The position numbers and the translations under genes are program-made. A DNA stretch of 64,000 nt from Notolepis coatsorum (taxonomy: Eukaryota; Chordata; Actinopteri; Aulopiformes; Paralepididae): the NCBI GenBank assembly GCA_963971535.1, contig OZ020589.1, positions 81,599,184 through 81,663,183 of the forward strand, given 5' to 3'. This document shows, piece by piece, positions 11,095 through 26,269 of the stretch. The notes under the pieces were generated by a model. That model made no database searches, was not told the origin of the DNA, and saw only the letters and a list, made by a program, of their open reading frames with translations. Each line of letters begins with the position of its first letter. Position 1 is the first letter of the stretch.

Positions 11095-14052
11095 TCATTG
11101 TGCCAGTGTCACTTGGGGGCAGAGGGGGGGGGGACCTGAGGCATTGATCAGCCTGGCGGCTGAGGGGAAGAAGCTCAGTCTGTGACGAGCTTTCACAGCC
11201 TTTGGGATCCTCAGCCTTCTCCCAGAGGGGAGCAGGGTGAAGAGGCTGTGACCGGGGTGGGAGGGGTCGGCCATGATCTTCCTCGCCCTCTTCAGCACCC
11301 TGGAGTCGTGCAGGGACCTGAGGGAGGGCAGGGGGCAGCCGATCACCCTCTCCGCAGAGCGAATCACCCGCTGCAGCTTGGCGAGATCCTTTGCCGCTGC
11401 AGCGGGGAACCAGGAGATGATGGAGTGGGTAAGGATGGACTCAATGATGGCCGTGTAGAATTGGGCCATCATGGTCCTCGGCAGTTTATATTTGTTTAAC
11501 TGCCGGAGGAAGAACATCCTCCCCTGGGCATTCTTGAGCAGGCCCGTGATGTTGAGCTCCCACTTCAAATCCCGGGAGATGGTCATGCCGAGGAATGATG
11601 GGAGGGGGCAGGGCTGCTTTCTTCCTGAAGTTCACTACCATCTCCACTGTCTTTTGAGCATTTAGCTCCAGGTTGTTGCAGCTGCACCAGCTCTGCAGCC
11701 TCTCGATCTCCCTCCTATAGGCCGACTCGTCCCCCCTGGAGATGAGACCCACCAGGGTGGTGTCGTCAGCGAATTTCAGGAGTTTGACCGAGGGATGTAG
11801 AGAGGCACAGCTGTTGGTGTACAGGGAGAACATTAGTGGGGACAGGACGCAGCCCTGCGGGGAACCGGTGCTGGTGGACCTAGAGCTGGAAATGCTCTTC
11901 CCCAGCCTCACCCGCTGAGACCTGTTGGACAGGGAGTCCGTAATCCACCTGCGAGTGGAGGCCGGCACCTGCAGCAGGGATAGCTGGTGCTCCAGGATGG
12001 GTGGAAGGATGGTGTTAAAGGCCGAGCTGAAGTCCACATACAATATCCTGACATAGTTGCCCGCGTAGTCCAGATGTTCCAGCGTGTAGTGCAGAGCCAT
12101 GTTCACAGCATCCTCTGCGGATATGTTGGGTCTGTACGCGAAATGCAGCGGGTCCAGCACAGGATCAGTAATGAGCTTCAGGTGGGCCAGGACAAAGCGC
12201 TCCAGGACCTTCATGACCACAGAGGTCAGGGCGACAGGTCTGTAGTCATTAAGGCCCGTGACCTTGACCTTCTTGGGGAAGGGGATGATGGTTGAGGCCT
12301 TGAAGCATGCTGGGACATGACACAGCTCCAGCGATGCATTAAAAATGGTGGTAAACACCGGTGCGAGCTGGTCAGCACAGTGCTTCAGGGCAGAGGGGGA
12401 GACAGAGTCCGGGCCGGCCGCCTTCCGGGGATTCTGACTAGAAAACAGCCGTTTCACCTCTCTCACACTGACAGAGAGAGGGGAGGGGGGGGGCCCACTG
12501 GGGTGGGGGGATGGAGGTTGTGACCGAGTGGGTGAAGGAAGAGGGCGGGGGGAACCTCTTTCTCAAACCTACAGTAAAATGTGTTTAGCTCGTTCGCCAG
12601 GGGGAGGTTATCAGGCGCCTGTGGTGACTTCGGCTTATAGTTTGTAATGGTCTTGAGGCCTTTCCAAATGGAGGAGGAATTCCCCTCAGAGAGCTGCTGC
12701 CGCAGTTTCTCTGAGAAGCGAAGTTTCGCCTCCCTCACCTCTTTGGCGAATTTGAACTTGGCCTGCCTGAACCGATGAGCATCACCACTGAGCCTGGCCA
12801 CCTCCTTCTCTGACCTCAGCCGCCTGAGTTGGGCTGAAAACCAGGGCTTGTTGTTGTTGTAGATCTTCCTAGTGCGGAGGGGGACACACACCTCCTCGCC
12901 GAGGCTGATGAAGGATGTCACAGTGTCTGTGTAGTCATCCAGGTTGTTTCCAGCCTCAGGCCCCGCCCACTCAACAAAGTCCTGGTCACAGCCTGCCCTC
13001 TCCAGCCAGGTGCGGAGACACTCGCATGCCTCACTGGACCACACTCTGAAGCTCCGCACTACAGGTTTTGATTGTTTTAATCTCTGCCTGTAGTGAGGGA
13101 TCAGGTGGATGAGATGATGATCACTGTTGCCCAGTGCAGCACGGGGGACAGAATGGTAGGCCTGCCGAATAGTACAGTAGCAGTGATCCAGGGTTTTCAC
13201 TCCCCGAGTTGGGCAAGTGACTTGCTGCCTGTATTTGGGGAGAGACCGGCTCAGATGAGCCTGGTTAAAATCCCCCAATACAACAACAAAACTGTCCGGG
13301 TGGTTACGTTCAACATTCGTCAGCTGTTCGGCTAGTGTGTCTACCGCTGCGGTGACGTCAGCGTCAGGAGGAATGTAAACACAGACGAGGATGTAAGAGT
13401 TGAACTCACAGGGGGAATAGAATGGACGACAGCGGATGAAGAGGGATTCGATAGCAGAGGAACAGTGTTGGTGAATCACTGTCACATCGGAACACCAACG
13501 ATTGTTAATAAAAAACATAAGACCACCTCCGCGCGACTTACCCACCGCCTCGAAGTCCCTGTCGGCACGAAACGCAGAAAAGCCCTCAAGCTGTACAGCC
13601 CCGTCTGGGACTGATGGCTTCAGATGGGTCTCCACGAACGCAAAGACAGCTGTGGAGTGGAAGTCCTTGTTCCCCGCAACCAGCCACCGGAGTTTGTCCA
13701 TTTTATTTGGAATAGAGTTCACGTTTCCGAGGAATATACCGGGAAGTGGTGGCCGCGAGCCCCACCGCCGGAGGCGAACCAGACAGCCACCTCTCCTTCC
13801 CTGTTGCCGTCTGATCCAGCGCACAGCACTGGCGAAGAACGCGGCCCCCCTGACCAGTATATCCAATAAATCCGTGGAACGGGTGAGTAGTGTTGGGAAA
13901 GTGTCCGATGGGTTTGAACACCCGATGTGCAGAAGTTCTTCTTTGGTGTAGGACGTTAGACAGGACACAGATACAACACTGAACAAACAAAACACAGCAC
14001 ACTGTAGCGCCAAGGCAGCCGTGGGCGGCGCCATCTTGTTTCCAGTCACCAT
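11095..14052 (-). pseudogene. LINE endonuclease-reverse transcriptase, frameshifted
   Basis: A single long gene in three frames. From the start at 14052 the first frame carries an apurinic-type endonuclease with motifs FVETHL, VYIPPDAD, VLGDFNQAH and GNSDHH, down to about 12490. The second frame, to about 11600, holds the reverse transcriptase: [31 protein letters not shown] and the catalytic FADDTT. The third frame, to 11095, is the C-terminal region with LSFFPSAARLIN. The frame breaks lie near a G/C run at about 12484-12495 and near 11590-11605. No separate ORF1 is seen. A longer open frame reaching 14745 is only read-through from the minisatellite. The motif set fits the L2/CR1 side of the Jockey group. 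Confidence 0.9.
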
Positions 14053-14061
14053 GACAACGGT

Positions 14062-14955
14062 GCATGACTGAGAGGGGGCTGGTACATGACTGAGAGGGGG
14101 CTGGTATACAGGACTGAGAGGGGGCTGGTACATGACGGAGAGGGGGCTGGCTGGTACATGACTCAGATGGGGCTGTGGTACATGACTGAGAGGGGGCTGT
14201 GGTACATGACTGAGAGGGGGCTGTGGTACATGACTGAGAGGGGGCTGGTATACAGGACTGAGAGGGGGCTGGTACATGACTGAGATGGGGCTGTGGTACA
14301 TGACTGAGAGGGGGCTGGTATACAGGACTGAGAGGGGGCTGGTACATGACTGAGAGGGGGCTGTCTGGTACATGACTGAGAGGGGGCTGGTATACATGAC
14401 TGAGAGGGGGGCTGGTACATGACTGAGATGGGGCTGTGGTACATGACAGATGGGGCTGTGGTACATGACTGAGACAGGGCTGTGGTACATGACTGATAGG
14501 GAGGCTGGTACATGACTGAGATGGGGCTGTGGTACATGACTGAGGTGGGGCTGTGGTACATGACTGAGATGGGGCTGTGGTACATGACTGAGAGGGGGCT
14601 GGTACATGACTGAGAGGGGGCTGTGGTACATGACTGAGAGGGGGCTGGTATACAGGACTGAGAGGGGGCTGGTATACATGACTGAGAGGAGGCTGGTACA
14701 TGACTGAGAGGGGGCTGGTACATGACTGAGAGGGGGCTGGCACATGACTCAGATGGGGCTGTGGTACATGACTGAGAGGGGGCTGTGGTACTGAGAGGGG
14801 GCTGTGGTACATGACTGAGAGGGGGCTGGTAGATGACTGAGAGGGGGCTGGTACATGACTAAGAGGAGGCTGGCTGGTACATGACTAAGAGGAGGCTGGC
14901 TGGTACATGACTGAGACAGGGCTGGTACATGACTGAGAGGGGGCTGGTACCATGT
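14062..14955. repeat. Minisatellite, right part
   Basis: About 38 units of ggtacatgactgagagggggct and variants (gatggggctgt, ggtatacagg). The variants alternate in blocks, suggesting higher-order duplication. Open frames on both strands through the array are repeat translations, not genes. Confidence 0.97.
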
Positions 14956-17116
<2,161 letters not shown>

Positions 17117-18179
17117 GGCCGGATTAGCTTTGAGCTAACTATCTTTCCCGACCCATGTATTCATTTTATTCTAAACATAACGTTAGTTTACAAAACATGA
17201 CCTGTCTATATAACGTTGAGGAACAAATTATAAGTGTGTGGGTGTGTGTTTTGGTGAACATTGGACTGCAAACAGAAAATGCATCACAGTTAGACAGTAG
17301 CTACTGTTAGCTGCCCTTCCGGATTAGCTTTGAGCTAACTATCTTTCCCGACCCATGTATTCATTCCATTCTAAACATAACGTTAGTTTACAAAACATGA
17401 CCCGTCTATATAACGTTGAGGAACAAATTATATAGACGGGTAATGTTTTGAACAACTAACGTTACGTTTAGAATGGAATGCATCGGCAAAGATCGTTAGC
17501 TCAAAGCTATTCCGACCAGTTTATCAACTTCCTGTCATTTAGAAATATGATTTTATAGTGAAAATCATTACCAAAACGTCCGGAAAAACCTCACGGGAGC
17601 ATTATAGACTGTCATACAAATGTACAAATGCTATAAGGTGGCAAGAAATGCACTATAAACAATACTTTGGGTCGGGAAAGATAGTTAGCTCAAAGCTAAT
17701 CCGGAAGGGCAGCTAACAGTAGCAGACAGACCGGCCCAGGCAGTTCAGCGTCGCGGAGCATTTAGCCTGCTGGCTACCTAGCTCCACTCGGGAGCTCCAG
17801 CAGCTTGTCGATGTGCTAATAGCCTCAGCAACCTAACGTTAGCTGCTGGAGCCAGCTAACGTTAGCTTGCTGAGGCTATTAGCACATCGACAAGCTGCTG
17901 GAGCTCCCGATGCTGGTTGAAGTGGAGCTAGGTAGCCAGCAGCTAACGGTGGCTGGCTCCAGCAGCTTGTCGATCTGCTGGAGCCAGCTAACGTTAGGTT
18001 GCTGAGGCTATTAGCACATCGACAAGCTGCTGGAGCTCCCGAGTGGAGCTAGGTAGCCAGCAGGCTAAATGCTCCGCGACGCTGAACTGCCTGGGCCGGT
18101 CTGTCTGTCGAATGCATCACAGTTAGACAGTAGCTACTGTTAGCTGCCCTTCCGGATTAGCTTTGAGCTAACTATCTTT
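17117..18179. repeat. Foldback-like cluster of inverted repeats
   Basis: The block 17117-17235 recurs at 17320-17433 and in inverted form at 17434-17520 and 17670-17710. A second set around gctccagcagcttgtcgat occurs in alternating orientation at about 17795, 17880, 17960 and 18020. The segment 18116-18178 repeats 17287-17347. The whole could fold into large hairpins. No coding potential. The cluster truncates the LTR element at 18180. Confidence 0.75.
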
Positions 18180-18296
18180 GTGAGCTATAGCATGCTGATC
18201 AGGAGGGGCACTGGACCCTACAGCCTGAGGGCCCGGGGGAGACAATCATGCTATCATCAGAGGAGAGCTTCAAATATTAATGAAATATCTTATAAT
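18180..18296 (-). repeat. Truncated 3' LTR
   Basis: The 115 bp at 18180-18294 match 21335-21449 with almost no differences. That makes them the start of the two LTRs. The 3' copy is cut off by the foldback cluster at 18179/18180. Confidence 0.8.
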
Positions 18297-18306
18297 TCCC
18301 CCTTTT
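18296..18306 (-). promoter_or_regulatory. Polypurine tract
   Basis: On the minus strand AAAAGGGGGAA lies directly upstream of the 3' LTR start, the place expected for the plus-strand primer of an LTR retroelement. Confidence 0.7.
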
Positions 18307-19130
18307 GACATTAAATCAATGTTAACACAATAGTTCATTAATGGATCTGTACCTGCCGATTATCATCCATTACACGCATCACACCTAAACCAGGAGGGAT
18401 AAACAACGGTCAGAGAGGAGAGAGAGAGAGATAAAGAGGGAGGGGGGGGAGCGGGAGAGAGAGAGAAAAAAGAGAGAGACACAGATTTGCAACTTTTCAG
18501 AAGAATACACCTACCCCCGAACCCCCCTTACTCAGCTACACCTAACACATAGGATACAACCCCCCCTCTATTACAGTGCACCCCAGGTCCCGTCTTCTAG
18601 GGCGTGGGTCTCCTTCCTGAGCTGGTTCCCGTTCCAGGGCGCAGTCCTATAGGCAAGAGTGTCTCTTCTGGTCTGCTGCTGCCTCAGTGTCTCTGGGCTG
18701 TCCTCTCCACATCTCTCGAGCTGGGCCACCGTCTCTTCAGCTCTGCCTCAGTGCTCTCCCACTGCCGCCGTCTCCTCTCTCTCATCGTAGATGATCTGCG
18801 GTGCCTGGCTGCGGTGCTTGGCCTCGCTGGGAGGAGGGGACATGGGGCAGCGTTCTGGCCCTGCCTCCTCCTCCAGTCTGCCTCTCTTCATCTCCGGCCT
18901 GTCCTCCGTCTCCTCCTGCATGTCTCCTGGTCGAGGGTCATCTGGTGGTCTCGTCACGGACGTCTGAGGGGCTGCTGTTGGCATCTCTCCCCTGATTCAG
19001 ACGCGCTGCAGACAGCTGGTGTGAATGTCTGGATCTTCTGCACCTTTTCTTCTCCGTGTCTCCATTCCTCCTTTCCTCCTTCTGATGTCAGGAGTTCTCG
19101 TTCCGTCCTTGTCGGCTGGCCCAAAAAACT
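18307..19130 (-). other. LTR element leader/internal region
   Basis: A region with GC-rich and GA-rich stretches (18418-18480). A short minus-strand frame at 18748-18984 encodes 78 residues rich in Pro, Glu and Arg with no recognisable domain; it could be a gag remnant. The overlapping plus-strand frame at 18604-19185 is most likely its shadow. Confidence 0.5.
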
Positions 19131-19148
19131 ATCTCAGCAGCGCCTCCA
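19131..19148 (-). promoter_or_regulatory. Candidate tRNA primer-binding site
   Basis: Two bases after the LTR end (…CA) the minus strand reads TGGAGGCGCTGCTGAGAT. It starts with the TGG expected opposite the CCA of a tRNA. I do not assign the tRNA. Confidence 0.6.
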
Positions 19149-19249
19149 TCTGTTAGGTTCTTATCAAACCATCCCAAGTCCTTAGATTGATATATATATG
19201 GACCAGCTGACAGATTCAAGCGACAAAGTTGTATTTCTCAGACGGTGTC

Positions 19250-19255
19250 TTTATT
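19250..19255 (-). terminator. LTR polyadenylation signal
   Basis: AATAAA on the minus strand, downstream of the TATA box, followed by about 100 bp of U5-like sequence to the LTR end. Confidence 0.65.
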
Positions 19256-19329
19256 GTCGAACACAAGAACACAGAACTCCAGCCAGCCCTTCCACGGGGC
19301 TAAGTCTTCCAGAATGAAGACACATGACA

Positions 19330-19337
19330 TATTTATA
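19330..19337 (-). promoter_or_regulatory. TATA box of the LTR promoter
   Basis: TATAAATA on the minus strand, about 80 bp upstream of the AATAAA signal in the same LTR. Confidence 0.65.
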
Positions 19338-20550
19338 CCCTCATGGATGAAGAAGAGAAGGGGAGGGGTGTGTGTGTGTGTGTGTGTGTATGTATGTGCG
19401 TGTGTATGTATGTGTGTGTGTGCTTGTGTCAGAAGAAGGAGGAGGGAGGGGTGTTTAGCTGAGATCATGTCAGCAGGTGGCCCAGGGCAGGGTGGCAGAA
19501 AGGCCAGGGAGGGGAGAGGAGAGGGATGTTTAGGAGACACACAGAGAGAGAGGGGAGACAGAGAGAGGAGGGGAAAGGAGAGACACATGAGACACATGAT
19601 AGCATGTGAGCTATAGCATGTGAGCTGTCGTCATGCTGATCAGGACAAGAGCCAGTGGCGGCCGCCACTGGGGGGCGCTAGGGCAACCGCCCCCCCTGCC
19701 GCCCCCCCTGGTAAAGAAAGCAGCAAGAGAAGAAGAAAATGTTTTATTTTAATTTTTATTTTAGACCCCTAAAAATAAAATAAACATGTTTAAAATGAAT
19801 AATATTTACTAATTTTAAGTATGTTTTATGTTTCCAATGCACAATATAACGTTAAAATATAAAATATTAATAATCGTTTTCCTGAACAGGAAGTGATGAT
19901 TCTGTCTGATAAAGAACGTTCCATTACCTTAGCCGCATTTCTCCTGCCGTATTTCTCTTGGGCTAGACGCAATAGCGCTCTGAGTGCGCGTCACTGTTTG
20001 ATCGCTGTATCCGTTGCAGCCAATCAGTGCGTAATGCGCTGTGCGTTGAAATATGATGTTTATGATGGAAGCCGGGCGCGATTTGAAGCGGTCTAAGCAG
20101 CAGCGTCTATAATTTTTTTCCGTAGCAGCATTTTTTTTTCTTAGCCGCATTTCGCGGAGACGCTCTCTCTGATTGGCCAACACCATTTTCTAGCTTCTAG
20201 GTTGGCAGACTGTGTTGTTGTTATGCAGCTATTTGTCTTAGAGCGTGAAGGCAAGTTCTTTCGACGGTTAACTAAGCTTAGGCACTCTTTCAAAGTTGGT
20301 TAAGGTTAGAGTTTGTCTTAGAGCAGGGCGATAGAACGCCAGGTAGTTTGCAGGCTGTTTGACGAGGAAATGACCAAAGACACAGCTCTTCACAGTACTT
20401 GTTGCCGTTGTTGGTTAACAACAAGCTATATGGATGCAGTGTGGACAACTGGACATGCATGGAAAATGGACATCAACACAATCTGGACAGTGGAGTGGAG
20501 TGGATATACTTTATACTTTACTGCTGGACCACTGTGCGTTTGTATAGTTG

Positions 20551-20581
20551 GATCTCTCTCTCTCTCTTTCTCTCGCTCTCG

Positions 20582-20643
<62 letters not shown>

Positions 20644-20660
20644 CTCTCTCGCTCTCTCTT

Positions 20661-20735
<75 letters not shown>

Positions 20736-20745
20736 CTCTCTCTCG

Positions 20746-20811
<66 letters not shown>
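20551..20811. repeat. (TC)n microsatellite
   Basis: About 260 bp of TCTC with scattered TCGC variants. Open frames here are repeat translations. Confidence 0.98.
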
Positions 20812-20812
<1 letters not shown>

Positions 20813-20915
20813 ATTTCGCCGTGTGTGGGGCATAACCACTCAGACAATGAATGGTAACTTGTTTAAAATGACGAGATATACATATGTGCTTATTATTGAA
20901 TCGATCTGACATCAT

Positions 20916-21044
<129 letters not shown>

Positions 21045-21262
21045 GTGCGTGTTTGTGTTGGGCTATTGGAAACGTGGTTGCATTTGACTGACTGTGATCA
21101 TATATTGATCGATGGCAATGGTGATAATATTCGCCAATGCGTGCCTTGTACATGTTTGCAAAATGTTTGTTATAGCGCCCCTAGTGGAGAAGACAGTGGC
21201 GGCCGCCACTGACAAGAGCTAATTGAGAAAGTGGCTCCATTGACCGGCCTGTGACCAGGCAC

Positions 21263-21293
<31 letters not shown>

Positions 21294-21452
21294 GGGGGGG
21301 GGGCAGATGTACGGAGAGCCACAGAGACGAGCATGTGAGCTATAGCATGCTGATCAGGAGGGGCACTGGACCCTACAGCCTGAGGGCCCGGGGGAGACAA
21401 TCATGCTATCATCAGAGGAGAGCTTCAAATATTAATGAAATATCCTATAACA

Positions 21453-21593
21453 CTATGTATTCCCCAAATAGCCTTAGACATTACTTCCTGCCTCTAACAC
21501 TGCAAGCTGCTTTTTACTGCTGCTCCGTGTCACTTTGCTTTATCGCTACCTTAATGATTAATTATCACTCTTTTAACTTGAAATACTCACTAC
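21453..21593. other. Unassigned spacer
   Basis: No feature seen between the LTR start and the next hAT. Confidence 0.5.
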
Positions 21594-22428
21594 TAGGGGT
21601 GTAACGGTACGTGTATTCATCCCCGCGAATTTACGGTACGGCCGTCACGGTGCGGTACGTGCACCCATGCTACGAATACGGCCCACAGCGCCACACACAC
21701 CCACATGCAGGCACTCGTGAGGTCCGTGTGAGAACAGCGCGCGTGGCCGGGCACACCGAGCTCAGACTTCAGAGCTGCGAAAGTGCACGGAGGAGAAAGC
21801 CAGGCACATTTACATTGGAACAGCTGCAGGGTCATCATTACAGTTTTCTTTCGTTTTCTTGTGCGCCCAATAACGTTAACCAAATGAAACCAATGAAAAG
21901 AAACACACGCGTCGCCGACACACACACACGCGCGCGCCAACAAACACATCAACATTCTCCCCCGCGGCCCGCCGGACAGCCACAGGCACAGCTCATCAAA
22001 TAAAAAGAAGAACCTACTTTTCCGGACAGATCATCTGAGCTCCACTGTGTTTAAATCCAAATAATCCTCTGCCATTGTTGTAATATGTCATCTGTTCTCT
22101 AGTATTCAGTCTTGTGAAGTTAAATTCTCTCTGGAAGTGAAACTGAAACTTAGCAAGGATAAGTTTAAAGGGGCAGTAAGCAAGTGGATGCCTGAACACA
22201 GAATGACACCAGTATCACTAATTACCATGGCAAGCCTATAGAAAATTATTCTATTTAATAATAATAATTATAATAATTATCATAAATATAATATATAGAT
22301 AGAAAATAAAAATAAAATTAAAAATGTTATATTAATAATTATTATTATAGAAAATACAAATCTCTTGTACCGAACCCAATAACGAGGTACGTACCGAACC
22401 GTGGCTTCTGTGTACCGTTACACCCCTA
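21594..22428. mobile_element. Non-autonomous hAT (TAGGGGTGTAACGGTAC ends)
   Basis: An 835-bp element with ends taggggtgtaacggtac and gtaccgttacaccccta. The flanks ctcactac (21586-21593) and ctaactac (22429-22436) match at 7 of 8 bases, an aged 8-bp duplication. Subterminal GGTAC/GTACC words recur. No transposase is encoded. Confidence 0.9.
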
Positions 22429-22436
22429 CTAACTAC

Positions 22437-23136
22437 GCTAACTTTCAGTTCCTACTTCTCTAGAACTTTGAATTTATATTATTTCCGATTTATGACCGCA
22501 GTGCATCATCGAATAGGACTAGCTTAGCCACCAGCTATATCATAGTCTACAAGCTAATGACGAACAGCAAGCTAATGGTACGAAACGCCCAGGACCTGCA
22601 AAAGAAAACAGGCAGCAGAACGGTAAAGCCACTGATGAAAAGGATCTTAACATTGAACCAACAACGCTGATAATTGGTGACTCTGCTGTAGGCTATATCA
22701 ACGTTGAGGGTAAGAGAAATACCAATATATACTGCTACCTGATGGAACTGTTTGTGACATAATAAAACAAAATTCCAATAATAATAACCCATGCCGTCAT
22801 CTGCAGATATTTACATTATATACACATTGAAAAACAAGGATTCTATCAATCCTCCCTTTGAGTACTTTTAGGCAGATTTTCTGAAAATATGGCTGCAGCT
22901 TAACAGGTTAAATTAGAGCCAGCATTAGTCCCGAGGCAAAGAATGATACCATCAGCAAACCCTGCAAAAAAGTAACCATAGGAGAATTCCCATTTACATT
23001 TTGCTGATGCTTTTATCCAAAGTGACTTATAAGTTCTGTACGACAAGTCAGCAGGAAGAGTACAGCTCTTTCAGCTGAGTAACAATGATCATCAAACAGT
23101 AACTTGGGTGCTGCAGTATTGAGTGCATAGACAAAT
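22437..23136. other. Unassigned DNA with a common fish repeat motif
   Basis: At 22993-23035 the phrase gatgcttttatccaaagtga matches a motif widespread in fish repeats. Nothing else is recognisable. Confidence 0.45.
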
Positions 23137-24520
23137 TACCTCCATCTCGAAAGTTATGGAAAATAATTTCTACAAGCAGGTCAAAAAGTACCTTGCGGAA
23201 AAAAAGCTAATCTACGAATACCAATCTGGCTTCAGAACATCCCATTCCACTGACACATGCCTTCTCTATTTGAACGACCACATCAAACACAAGGTGGACG
23301 TGGGCAAATAATGCGGCATGGTCATGCTGGACCTCCAAAAGTCATTCGACACTGTCAATCACTCCATTCTGATTGATAAGCTAAAAGCAATTGGTTTTGA
23401 TAGTTCATCAGTGAGCTGGATGCAACCCTACCTGGAGGGGAGAGAACAGATGGTGGAGTTGAACGGTACACTGCCCCCCCCCCCCCCTCCCAGTGAGCTG
23501 TGGTGTTCCACAAGGAAGCATACTAGGACCTTTACTGTTCCTAATTTATGCAAATTACATGTCATCAGCTTGTGACTGCTCGCGGACAACTCAGCCCTAC
23601 TGGTCTCTGACAGGGACAAGTTGCAGGTTGAAAAAGCCCTCAGCTCTGAACTCGGCAGAATCTGCACATGGCTCGCTGATAACAAACTATCATTACACCT
23701 GGGTAAAACAGAATGCATTTTCTTTGGATCAAATAGCAAACTCAGCAAGGCCAACAGCTTCTCTGTTACAGTGGGTGACAATATTGTCACAAGGAAAGAT
23801 GATATTACCTACCTGGGTTCCATCCTAGAGGCAAATCTGTCCTGTGACAGAATGGCAACCAATGTAATAAAAAATGTCAACCAACAAACAAGATTCTTGT
23901 ACCGGATCTCCTCTCTAGTAAACAAGAATACCTTGAAGACTCTAATAGGAGCACTCATTCAAGGGTACTACAACTATGCTTGCACCTCATGGTACCAAAG
24001 CACATCAAAGGCCCTAAAAACAAGGCTACAAACATCACAAAACAAACTGGTCAGACTACTGCTTGGCCTTACTCCTAAAACCCACCTTACCCCTTGCCAT
24101 TTTGACAACCTAGGATGGCTTAGAGTAGACAACAGAGTATAGCAACATGCAATGGGCCTGGTCTACAAGATACACTACACCACTAATATACCCATGTACA
24201 TGTCGAAATACTTCCCAAAGGTCAGTGAATTCCACAACCACAACACCAGAGGGAGTTCCACAAATCATGTTCAACCCAGATTCGGCTCAAACAAGGGACT
24301 AATCACGTTTCGCAATTATGCCACATCAATGTGGAACGCCCTACCCACAGCCATAAAGGAATGTGAATCCCTACCTCTTTCAAAACCGCTCTCAAAGAGC
24401 ACCTACGGGTAGCTGCAATTAGAAACAGGCCCCCCGGTAAATGTCCAAATCCCCCCCAATTAGTATGTGTCTGGCATAATATTGAATCTTTATAAAACAA
24501 AACAAAATGTTTTATTTGGT
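23137..24520 (+). pseudogene. LINE family E, 5'-truncated RT copy
   Basis: Homologous to the LINE at 63350-64000 and continuing beyond it. It starts abruptly in the RT (SISKVME). It continues with YQSGFRTSHSTDTCLLYL, MLDLQKSFDTVNHSILIDKL, GVPQGSILGPLLFL, then LADNKLSLHLGKTECIFFG and the C-terminal WNALPTAIKECESL near 24331. It is broken by a stop where the other copy has a tyrosine codon (near 23308), by a frameshift at the C run near 23475, and by further shifts. The 3' UTR boundary is approximate. Confidence 0.88.
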
Positions 24521-25453
24521 TAATCAATCAGGCTTACAAATAACGCCATGCAACGTCAGTACTGTAGTGGGACATGAGCCGACTTCAGAGCACTTCAAAG
24601 CATTTCCTCTATTAGACTATATGACTGGTTTGAATGCATATAGTATAGACCGTTTTTACAAATTGATTCTAAATTAACCCAAGTTTATTTCCTCTTGCAA
24701 TGTTGTTAATACAGTAACTGACATAATGTAAAAATAAATTTCGGTCCAAACTGTTTCCTAGCTAAATAATTCCAGTGGAACTGTCTATAGGACAGTACTC
24801 TGTGTTCATAGTGCTACTGCTAACGTTATGCATCAAGAGTAGCTACACATAATGGCTGAACTCCACCTAAACTACCTTCAGTTCCCTCTCTCATATTGTT
24901 CTCTCTGGTGTGATGGGCAGTAGTGTGGTGATTTGTAGCTTATTGATATGTTCACTAAGTTGTGGTTTACATTAGGCCATTTCTGTAGCTTTACCAAGTG
25001 AGGTAACATTTTGCTAGCGTTTCAAGGCAATGTCTAACAAATAGTGGCAGTGCAGTGGCTAGAATACATTGCTGATTCAGCACTGCCCTGTTGTACAGCG
25101 CTAGCCAGAATCCGGTTTTGTAAGTGACGTCTGGCACAGAGTCCCTTCATTTGGATCGTCTTATTCCTCATCATATATAAGATCCAAAGCTTCTTATTTT
25201 TGCTCCAACACAGTTTGCAGTTTAGTTTATATCCCATTTAACATTTATATAAAACGTTTATATAACTCTTGAATGAAGTAAATAATGTAGTATTTTTTAT
25301 TTTCCATTTAAAATGTATTATGATAGATACAGTACGATAGTTCACCTCACGTTGAACGGGGGATTCTCAGTTCTCTCTCTCTCCAATTAATTAGTCTGTT
25401 AAACATATCTTACATTCATTTTAACTATTGTAATGCAATCACACATTTATAAT
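24521..25453. other. Unassigned DNA; short repeat at 25415-25461
   Basis: No gene recognised. The last 45 bp match 8465-8512 and include the target site of the next transposon. Confidence 0.5.
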
Positions 25454-25545
25454 GAATAGTCGGTAACACTTTATAATAACACTCAGTTATAAGACCTTTA
25501 CAAGGTATTTGTAGTAATGAACTAATCATGAGCAAACCATTTATA

Positions 25546-25994
25546 AGGGCCGGCTGATTGGCACAGTGGGCAAGGCGCTCGCCACTAACGCAGGAGACGC
25601 TGGGCTCTCGGTTGTTCATACTAACACAATTGGCAAATGTTAGAGGGTGGGAAAGCCGTGGGTGGGGATTGGACGTTGTGGACAGCGACTCCTACAGGTC
25701 GGTTTGGTGACGCCAGTGCGGCGGAAGCAGGAAGTAGCGGGGGCAGCGTGAGCCTCCCACGCGTTACTCCTCACCACTGAGAGTTCGAACTGCTGCGGTG
25801 AAAAGACGCGACAGGCTGCCTCCTCGTGTACCGGAGGGGACACGTGATGCAAGGCTTCTGTCCTCACTACAGCCGACCAGTGGGAGGCATAGTCTAGCAA
25901 CGTTCAAGACAGGGGAGGGAAGAATTGGATAATACGAAATTGGGATAGGAGAAAAAATTGAAAATGTGGAGAAAAAGTGGATAAAAAAATAAAA
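25546..25994 (+). mobile_element. tRNA-derived SINE, copy 1
   Basis: It starts with a tRNA-like head: an A-box region (ttggcacagtgggcaagg) and a degenerate B box (tctcggttgttc). A conserved body with cgactcctacaggtcgg follows, ending in an A-rich tail. catttata occurs on both sides (25538-25545 and 25995-26002), a target duplication. The opposite arm of the host transposon lacks the insertion, confirming its limits. Confidence 0.85.
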
Positions 25995-26269
25995 CATTTA
26001 TATACATTCGTAAATTATTATTAAATAATTTATAACTATATTTGTATAACATTTACAAATTAGTTCTACATTATTTATAACTCATTATCAACATTGTTTG
26101 TACTTGATTTGTTCATCCTTAAATAATGTTGTTTAATGTGTAGTAGTAACACATTTGTAGATGCTTTGAAAAATGGATATAAAAAAACAACTATACTGTA
26201 CCTCCATTAATGTGTTCATGTTCAAGAAATAATTTATAGATGTTTTATGTCTTAACAAATCATTTGTTG

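Noticed and set aside
12463-14745. 760-codon minus-strand open frame taken as one protein
   Set aside because: Its first about 230 codons are translated minisatellite. The LINE gene starts at about 14052.
13703-14812. Long minus-strand frames in the minisatellite
   Set aside because: Repetitive Ser/Pro/His/Gln strings in several frames are a property of the repeat unit.
18604-19185. 193-codon plus-strand frame as a host gene
   Set aside because: It lies antisense in the leader of the LTR element, is compositionally biased and has no domain.
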